Origin: Aureobasidium sp. EXF-3400
Taxonomy: Eukaryota > Ascomycota > Dothideomycetes > Dothideales > Saccotheciaceae
Assembly (NCBI GenBank): GCA_024195585.1
Contig: SWBL01000198.1
Span: 29,182-93,181 of the forward strand
DNA: 64,000 nucleotides
Reading direction: 5' to 3'
Positions 57,215 to 64,000 of this stretch are shown here, in pieces. Both the position numbers and the translations under genes were made by a program. Each line of letters starts with the position of its first letter. The stretch's first letter is position 1. The notes beneath the pieces are model-generated. The model was not told the origin of the DNA, ran no database searches, and saw only the letters and a program-made list of their open reading frames with translations.

Positions 57215-57902
57215 TGTGCATGTCCGAAATGTGGGATACGGTACCTGCCAAGGTCGAAGTTTTAGGAAGAGGAAATGTTCAACTGAGGATAAGGGCAGAG
57301 ACCGTGACGAAATGGATAGCGACGCCCACAGTTTTGCCGCCCCCTTCAGGCATCGGTCAAGCAAAGCAACCGAAATTCAACGTTGATAGGGCTTGAGTGA
57401 AAAAGATACTGATCAAAAGCAAGCCTTTTCATTGGGCTGAATTATAGTTTGCAGAAGAATGTAAACTCTCAGGACTTTTCTGGTCATGGTTTGATAGGGA
57501 GGGTGACGGAGACAGGGCGTCCTAATCTCGGCAGTCGCAGCCGTGCGTTGAGCCTGCGCCCTTGTACCATACGGACCTGAATACGGGCTTTGAGGTCTTC
57601 CACAACGCTTCATATTATTTTCGTCGTGATTGCGCATACCGCGAGAAGTTGTCTCAGTGTTCATTGGTCGCCAGTATGATGATCGTTTGCACAGCCGCTA
57701 CCTCTGCGTATGGTACACGGAAACGCCTGGAGGAGACATATAAGAGCATGGATCCCTTCTCATGACCTTACACCACAACTTCATCTGGAAATCATTATCG
57801 ACTGGCTGAATCAATTTAATTACGCTGCTTCACCTTTTCTCCGTACACATCGACATATCAATTCTTGCTTCTTTCCAGCTCAATCGCGATCACTCAGACG
57901 AC
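57215..57902. other. Divergent intergenic region, zinc-cluster/RTA1
   Basis: 688 bp shared upstream region of the regulator and the RTA1-family gene. No gene seen. Confidence 0.55.
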
Positions 57903-58793
57903 ATGGCTCTCGCTCCAGGCAACATCGACCCGAACAACCTTATCTTATATGCATACACACCCAGTGCAGCCGCTGCTGGTGCCTTTATGGGAATATTCGG
58001 TGTAGCTACCGTTGCTCACATCTTCTATCTTCCAAAATTACGACAATGTTTCTTCATTCCGATGATCCTAGGTGGCATCATGGAGGTCGGAGGTCTATAT
58101 GGTCGTTTCTGGGGACACAGCGATCAGAACAACTTCAAGGCATATGTGCTACAGGCTCTCTTGCTGACACCGGCACCGATCTTCCTTGCTGCAACGATGT
58201 ATATGACACTCGGCAGAGTCATCGTTGCTCTGGACTCTGATGAGGACCACACTCTCATCCGTCCACGCTGGCTATCAAAGATTTTTGTGATCTTTGACAT
58301 CATCTGCTTTATTGTTCAGATGGGTGGTATCGGCATGCAATGTACAACCTCGTTGTCAGTGCAGCAGAACGGACGTACGGTGACGATCATCGGCTTGGTC
58401 CTCCAACTCGTCATCTTCGCATACTTCCTCATCGTGGCTCTTGTCTTCCACAGACGGATTAATGCCCGCCCTACCACCATCTCAGTGCACCACACTGTGC
58501 ATTGGGTAAGACATTTGCGCATCATATACGCAACAAGTGTTCTGGTACTTGTCAGAAACATCTTCCGCGTCGCTGAATACGTCGAGGGCCCGAATGGCCC
58601 CACCGGCCACACAGAGGTTTACCTCTACATCTTCGACTCGGCGTTGATGGCAGGCTTGATGTGGGCGTTCGTCATTGTACACCCTGGCAGACTTCTCAGA
58701 GCCACCAAGAAGCTGAAGAACCGTCGCTCTCTGGAACAATCGGAGGAGGAAAAGCTCGTGGCTCAGAATGCATACCAGGGATCTAGTGTTTGA
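57903..58793 (+). CDS. RTA1-family seven-span membrane protein
   Basis: 296 aa, intronless. Seven hydrophobic spans can be followed: AAAAGAFMGIFGVATVAHIF, FFIPMILGGIMEVGGLYGRF, AYVLQALLLTPAPIFLAATMY, IFVIFDIICFIVQMGGIGM, IIGLVLQLVIFAYFLIVALVF, IIYATSVLVLVRNIFRVAEY and IFDSALMAGLMWAFVIVHPG. The motifs GYxxR-like (GGLYGRFWG), LAPIF-like (LTPAPIFLAA), RNIFRVAEY and the HPG end are hallmarks of the fungal RTA1/RTM1/Rsb1 family, linked to resistance to 7-aminocholesterol or toxic lipids and to sphingoid-base export. Likely plasma membrane. Adjacent divergent zinc-cluster gene may control it. Confidence 0.94.
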   Translation: MALAPGNIDPNNLILYAYTPSAAAAGAFMGIFGVATVAHIFYLPKLRQCFFIPMILGGIMEVGGLYGRFWGHSDQNNFKAYVLQALLLTPAPIFLAATMYMTLGRVIVALDSDEDHTLIRPRWLSKIFVIFDIICFIVQMGGIGMQCTTSLSVQQNGRTVTIIGLVLQLVIFAYFLIVALVFHRRINARPTTISVHHTVHWVRHLRIIYATSVLVLVRNIFRVAEYVEGPNGPTGHTEVYLYIFDSALMAGLMWAFVIVHPGRLLRATKKLKNRRSLEQSEEEKLVAQNAYQGSSV

Positions 58794-59079
58794 GGAAAGG
58801 ATAGCTAAGCAGGCTTTTGGTTTGTCAATGATAGCATAGTTTAGATTTCATTTGTTTTTGATCTTATGTTCTTTCATATTAAAGTATGTATTGGTGGCAT
58901 AGTAATCACGTCTTCCCCGCGATGAACCAACGGATGTGATTCATCGACCTTCAACTCTTCCAGCCTACAACAACCCGAACTTCTGTTCAGGAACAAATCT
59001 TACAAAGCTTTGAGTGACGCTGCCGAATTGAAACAACGGGCATTTTCGAGAAGAATTGTACCTGTCTGTTTCAATAGTC

Positions 59080-59613
59080 ATGTTATCTGTCGAGACCTCG
59101 AATCGGCAGGCCGCCCTGCCTCACGAAGCTCATAACACCTTCTTTATCCAGCCTGCCACATCTCCAGAAGACCTCATAGATGTCGCATCACTCTTCGAAG
59201 CCTACGCACAATCCCTCAATATCGACCTCTCTTTCCAGAATTTCAGCACCGAACTCTCAGACCTCCCCGGGAAATACGGACCACCAAGCGGTGCCCTTCT
59301 GCTCACGCGCCGTAAAGACACGAACAAAGCAATTGGCTGCGTTGGTCTACGGCCCTTAGATATCAAAGGCGTGTGCGAGATGAAGCGATTGTATGTAGCA
59401 CCTGAAGGTCGTGGATCCGCACTTGGAAAGGCGTTGGTAAAGCAGGTCATCGAGGAGGCGAAGAGAATTGGATATAGATTCATGCGATTGGACACTTTGG
59501 GGAGTATGAGGGAAGCGCGAGGATTGTATAAGAACTTGGGGTTCGTGGAGAGGAAATCTTATTATGACACGCCAATTGAGGGGACTGTGTTTCTTGAGCT
59601 GGATCTGTCTTGA
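59080..59613 (+). CDS. GNAT N-acetyltransferase
   Basis: 177 aa, intronless, start ATG 59080. Acetyl-CoA-dependent transferase fold: GALLLTRRKDTNKAIGCVGL is strands 2-3, CEMKRLYVAPEGRGSALGKA contains the acetyl-CoA motif A (R/Q-x-x-G-x-G/A as EGRGSALG), and LDTLGSMREARGLYKNLGF is the C-terminal motif with the Tyr that acts as general acid in many members. It resembles small stand-alone fungal GNATs whose substrates are unknown. It lies head-to-tail between the RTA1 and polymerase genes with under 300 bp on each side. Confidence 0.92.
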   Translation: MLSVETSNRQAALPHEAHNTFFIQPATSPEDLIDVASLFEAYAQSLNIDLSFQNFSTELSDLPGKYGPPSGALLLTRRKDTNKAIGCVGLRPLDIKGVCEMKRLYVAPEGRGSALGKALVKQVIEEAKRIGYRFMRLDTLGSMREARGLYKNLGFVERKSYYDTPIEGTVFLELDLS

Positions 59614-59894
59614 TAGCGATGGCTAGATTTAGTGGTTGTGAGGATCGAGGTTTCTTGTTGGTTTCCGAGCTTATGATAATTGTGTGTATGTCAATTCTCG
59701 CTGAACGAAGAGAAAGTTGGGCCAGTGATGGAGTCTGATAATAATTAATCGAGGGTCAGCATTCGTCAGCATCTACCGAATTGGGCGGAAATTGATCAAA
59801 CGCGACTTCCTTGCGAACGCGGGAAGCTTGCCCGTCACGCGTCTGTCTGCCATTTGCCTGCCCGTCCATCACAACGACAGTCATCATCAACAAA

Positions 59895-62800
59895 ATGCCT
59901 GCCGCCAAAGTGAAGGACGTCCAACCGAATAAGCGTGTGCTTGTCGATGCACCGTCGTCCCGCCAGAATATCCAAACCGACAGCACTTCCAAGCGCAGGA
60001 AGCTCAATGGCCAATCCAAGAACTTCAAGACGCCAGGCGGCCCTGGCTCTAGTCAAGTGAAGAGCCAGTTCGAGGAGGAAGTCCTCGAGAAGTTGACACA
60101 AGATCTTGATGACCTCAAGCAACACAATGCCGAGAAAGACCAACAATGGGCCCGACCGAGTCTGGACGACTTCGACGAGACGAGGGACAGCTTGTGCTTC
60201 CAGCAGATCGATGCCGAGGAAGGCACTCTCCATGGAGGAAAGACGTGCGTCAAGCTGTTTGGTGTCACCGAGAAGGGCCACTCAGTCCTACTGCACGTCA
60301 CCGACTTCATGCACTATCTCTACATAGCTGCCCCAACCTCCTTCGACCGGGGCGATTGCGAGCCTTACAAAGCCTACCTCGAGACTCATCTGGCCCAACA
60401 CCAGCCTGCCATCTATTCAGTCCAGATTGTCCAGCGCGAGAACTTATATGGCTTCCAAGGCAATGTGAAGTCTGCCTATCTCAAAATCACCGTCACCGAC
60501 CCCAAGTACATCAACAAGCTCAGAACCTCTATCGAGAGTGGAAGCGCCAACTACAAGGGTCTCTGGAAAGGCGCCGACGGTGGCGTCCTGACCTTTGATA
60601 GTATTCAATATGTTCTCCGCTTCATGATCGACACAAAGGTATGTCTGCCCATCGATATGCTTGTCAGCAAACACAACTGACAAAATCAGGTCTCGGGAAT
60701 GTCCTGGGTCGAAACTCCTGCATCCAAATACACCTTGATCCCTGCTCGTGACAGACACTCCAACTGCCAGATTGAAGCCTTCTGTCACTACAGAGATCTC
60801 ATCGCTCACCCTGCCGAAGGCGAGTGGGCCAAGATGGCTCCTCTCAGAACTCTTTCGTTTGATATCGAATGCGCTGGTCGCAAGGGTATCTTCCCAGAGG
60901 CCAATGTGGATCCCGTCATTCAAATCGCGAACGTCGTTACAAGATATGGTGAAGAGAAGCCTTTCGTGCGCAATGTCTTCTGCTTAGATACATGCAGTCT
61001 GATTGTGAACACACAAATTTTCGAGTTCGCTGATGAAGACAAGATGTTGATGGCCTGGCGAGACTTCCTGGAGAAGGTAGATCCAGATGTCATCATTGGC
61101 TACAATATCTCAAACTTCGACTTCCCATATCTACTGGACAGAGCGAAGCATCTCAAGGTTGGAAAGTTCCCCTTTTGGTCAAGATTGCGGAACGTTCAGT
61201 CCGTCGCGAAGGACACCAACTTCTCGAGCAAGCAGATGGGCAACAGAGACACGAAGGCAACCAACACCAACGGACGTCTGCAGCTCGATCTCCTCCAACT
61301 GATTCAGAGGGACCATCAACTTCGAAGTTACACATTGAACTCGGTTTGTGCACACTTTTTGAATGAACAGAAGGAAGATGTACATCACACTATGATCACT
61401 GAGCTCTTCAACGGCACTCCAGAATCACGGCGAAGACTGGCAGTCTATTGTTTGAAGGATGCCTACCTTCCACAACGTCTTATGGAAAAGCTGATGTGTC
61501 TCGTCAACTACACAGAGATGGCCAGAGTTACGGGTGTGCCGTTCAACTACCTTCTCTCTCGTGGTCAGCAAGTCAAATTCATCAGTCAGCTTTTCCGAAA
61601 AGCCTTGGAGCAGCAACTCGTCATTCCCAACCTCCGCAGCGAAGGAACAGAGGAACAGTACGAAGGTGCCACGGTCATTGAACCTACCAGAGGCTACTAC
61701 GACGTGCCCATCGCCACCCTCGATTTTGCTTCACTGTACCCAAGTATCATGCAGGCTCACAACCTGTGCTACACAACTCTACTCAACAAGAACGCTGTTG
61801 ACAAATTGAATTTCAAGAAAGACGAAGACTACATTGTCACACCAAACGGCGATATGTTCTGTACATCAAAAGTCCGTAAGGGTCTTCTCACACAGATTCT
61901 TGAAGAATTGCTGGGCGCCAGAAAGCGAGCCAGAAAGGAATTGGCTGTCGAAACGGATCCATTCAAAAAAGCTGTCTTGAATGGTAGACAACTGGCCTTG
62001 AAGATCAGTGCGAACAGTGTTTACGGTATCACAGGTGCCACAGTTGGAAAACTGCCCTGTCTTGCTATCGCTTCGAGTACAACTTCCTATGGTCGTCAGA
62101 TGATTGAAAAGACCAGAGACGAGGTTCAGAAACGCTACACTATCGCCAACGGATACAGCCATGATGCCGAGGTCATCTATGGTGATACTGATTCGGTCAT
62201 GGTCAAATTTGGTCCCACTGATCTTGCAAAAGCAATGGAGTTGGGCGAAGAAGCGGCCACATATGTCTCCTCCAAATTCATCAAGCCTATTAAGCTGGAA
62301 TTCGAGAAGGTCTACTTCCCATACCTTCTTATCAACAAGAAGCGTTACGCCGGTCTGTATTGGACGAACCCCAACAAATGGGACAAGATGGACAGCAAAG
62401 GTATCGAGACTGTTCGAAGAGACAACTGTCGCCTCGTACAAACGGTCATCGAGACCAGTCTACGTATGCTGTTGATCGATCGCGATGTTCAGGGTGCCCA
62501 AGAGTAAGTCATTACCAAGCATTGCCTGCATCATTCCTTTACTAACAACTCACAGTTTCGTCAAAGATACGATCGCCGAGCTTTTGCAGAACAAAGTAGA
62601 TATGTCCAACTTGGTGATCACCAAAGCATTGACCAAGAACGACTATGCTGCCAAACAGGCTCACGTCGAGCTCGCTGAGCGTATGAAGAAGCGTGACGCA
62701 GGTTCCGCTCCTGCGCTCGGTGATCGTGTCGCTTATGTCATGGTCAAGGGTGCTGCTGGTGCGAAGAACTACGAAAAGTCCGAAGACCCCATATTCGTCC

Positions 62801-63294
62801 TGGAAAACAACTTGCCCATCGACACCAGATATTACCTTGACAACCAGCTTGCCAAGCCTCTTGGTCGTATCTTCGAACCCATCTTGGGTGAGAAAAAGGC
62901 AGGTCAACTTCTGACCGGTGAGCACACACGATCCATCAGTGTCGCCGCTCCGACCATGGGTGGCTTGATGAAGTTTGCCAAGAAGACCGAGACATGCATG
63001 GGCTGCAAGAAACCCTTAACTGGCAAAGACGAGAAGAACGGTGCTGTCTGCGAGAACGACCGTGACCGTCTCGGTGAGCTGTACCAGAAGACTCTGAGCA
63101 AGGTTGCCGAGCTTGAAGTCCGCTTCGCTCGCCTTTGGACACAGTGCCAGAGGTGCCAGGGCAGTATGCACAACGAGGTCATCTGCTCCAGCAGAGATTG
63201 CCCCATCTTCTATATGCGCATGAAGGCCAAGAAAGATGTCGAGGATTCTGGCAAAGAGCTTGTCCGCTTTGACAACGATGGTGCTTTGTGGTAA
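59895..63294 (+). CDS. pol3: DNA polymerase delta catalytic subunit
   Basis: Replicative B-family polymerase with 3'-5' exonuclease proofreading; 1098 aa. Exons 59895-60638, 60690-62503 and 62556-63294; introns 51 and 52 nt. The start is ATG 59895; the first 45 residues are basic with a nuclear signal (SKRRKL) and precede an acidic helix. Exonuclease residues are intact: D306/E308 (SFDIEC), D392 (ISNFDF) and D505 (YCLKDAYLP). Polymerase motif A has DFASLYPSI (D593), motif [13 protein letters not shown] (about 686-697), motif C YGDTDSV (D747, D749). The C-terminus carries CysA (CMGCKKPL...CEND) and CysB (CQRCQGS...CSSRDCP), the latter binding the iron-sulphur cluster and B subunit. Length agrees with yeast Pol3 (1097 aa). 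Confidence 0.97.
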
Positions 63295-63907
63295 GGCGTA
63301 GTTGGTTCTGTTCGACTAGGCGTTGACGGCGATATGGGTTACAATGCATCAGATTATTTGCACGAACGACGGTAGCGGAGAGAAATGCTTACTCAAGCAG
63401 TTTAATGAGTCTCGAGGCCATGAGCAGATCAAGCAAGAGCGCCTGTACGTATATATAGCTATTGCAAGCTTTCCAATAGCGAAAACATGTTTTATCATCA
63501 GCCTGCTCTTCACCGTGATGACAAGTCGAACTGTATTGTCTCAACTGGGCTCAGCATTTGTCGTGAACAATGGGTCAAGGACAATCATTCTAGCAGAGTA
63601 TCAGGTCGGTAAACAAAAGGCGGACCAATGAATCAACAGCGACAAAGACTCCCCGGCTCGATCATGATTTTTGCCAAATGACTGAGACTCAATGTACAAA
63701 CCGCATTCTCTTGTCAAAAAACACAATGAGGCCCGTCCCCAGCGACGATTTCTTGCAGCAAAAGAAATATACCACCTCTTCATCGAAGCCACAGAACAAC
63801 CTTGCAAAGAAAAACTCACTGCAAAAAGCCATGCGACCCCGTAACGACGGCACCCAAAGATAGGGACGATGCTTAGGGAGACAGATGTGAGCCAAAAAGG
63901 CAAAAGA
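63295..63907. other. Intergenic between pol3 and tRNA-Ala
   Basis: 613 bp with no recognised gene; an A-rich stretch (plus strand) near 63715-63825 reads as short T runs downstream of the minus-strand tRNA and could include its terminator. Confidence 0.5.
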
Positions 63908-64000
63908 TGGAGTAGCTGGGAATCGAACCCAGAACCTTCTCCACTCAGTAATGCTACAAGAGCAATGCTAAGAAGATGTCATACCACTAGACCACAACCC
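63908..64000 (-). tRNA. tRNA-Ala (anticodon AGC), with intron, one base short at edge
   Basis: Read on the minus strand from 64000. The 5' acceptor strand GGGTTG is preceded by one base outside the window; it pairs with CTACTCC (63909-63915 complement) with one T-T mismatch. The third pair is G-T, the G3-U70 identity element of alanine tRNAs. The discriminator A is at 63908. Anticodon stem TCTTC/GGAGA (the latter is 63938-63942 complement) encloses TTAGCA, so the anticodon is AGC. A 22 nt intron (63944-63965) follows position 37. T arm CTGGG TTCGATT CCCAG is perfect. Confidence 0.88.

Noticed and set aside
1..64000. Transposons, CRISPR arrays or viral genes
   Set aside because: No reverse transcriptase, transposase, long terminal repeat, spaced direct repeats or viral hallmark gene was seen.

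Overview
This window is nuclear DNA from a filamentous ascomycete (Pezizomycotina), most likely a Dothideomycete or close relative; the class is inference. The kingdom call rests on 46-122 nt spliceosomal introns with GT..AG ends and CTAAC/CTGAC-like branch sites, on intron-containing tRNA genes, and on families such as zinc-cluster regulators, RTA1, a pisatin-demethylase-like P450 and trihydroxynaphthalene/versicolorin-type reductases. Genes are monocistronic and spread over both strands. I saw no transposon, CRISPR array, rRNA or organellar DNA. Exon coordinates are my manual splice models, checked for frame and family conservation but not against transcripts.

Layout. 0.1-4 kb: 5'-truncated B-type cyclin, then an SDR reductase. 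4.7-5.0 kb: intron-containing tRNA-Ile(AAU) with a degenerate inverted copy beside it. 5.5-12.5 kb: MFS transporter, divergent P450, GST and acyl-CoA-binding protein, a group that looks like a small detoxification neighbourhood. 12.7-17 kb: tyrosyl-DNA phosphodiesterase and an unknown low-complexity protein. 18.3-25.1 kb: a nine-exon HOP1-type meiotic HORMA/PHD gene, divergent from a six-exon YTH-domain (m6A-reader type) gene. 26.2-33.6 kb: CDC4-like F-box/WD40 gene, rhomboid-like membrane protein, and a protein with a centrosomin-type N-terminal coiled coil. 34.2-43.2 kb: B3/B4-domain protein, Msg5-like dual-specificity phosphatase, an unknown serine-rich protein and a small hydrophilic protein. 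44-47.8 kb: H-type lectin repeats, a protein with repeated RVxF-type motifs, and a CHIP-like TPR/U-box protein. 50-52.2 kb: homeodomain regulator with a 3.8 kb upstream region. 56-58.8 kb: zinc-cluster regulator divergent from an RTA1-family gene. 59.1-64 kb: GNAT acetyltransferase, DNA polymerase delta catalytic subunit and an intron-containing tRNA-Ala at the right edge.

How they fit together. Many genes are housekeeping cell-cycle, repair and proteostasis functions (cyclin, Cdc4, Pol delta, Tdp1, CHIP). Accessory interest lies in three divergent arrangements that may share control regions: MFS/P450, HOP1/YTH and zinc-cluster/RTA1. Co-regulation in each case is inference from orientation and family knowledge. 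No clearly new multi-gene system was found; the best candidates for a second look are the inverted tRNA-Ile pair, the HOP1/YTH pair, the RVxF-array protein and the repeated SPRA-type motif in the phosphatase.
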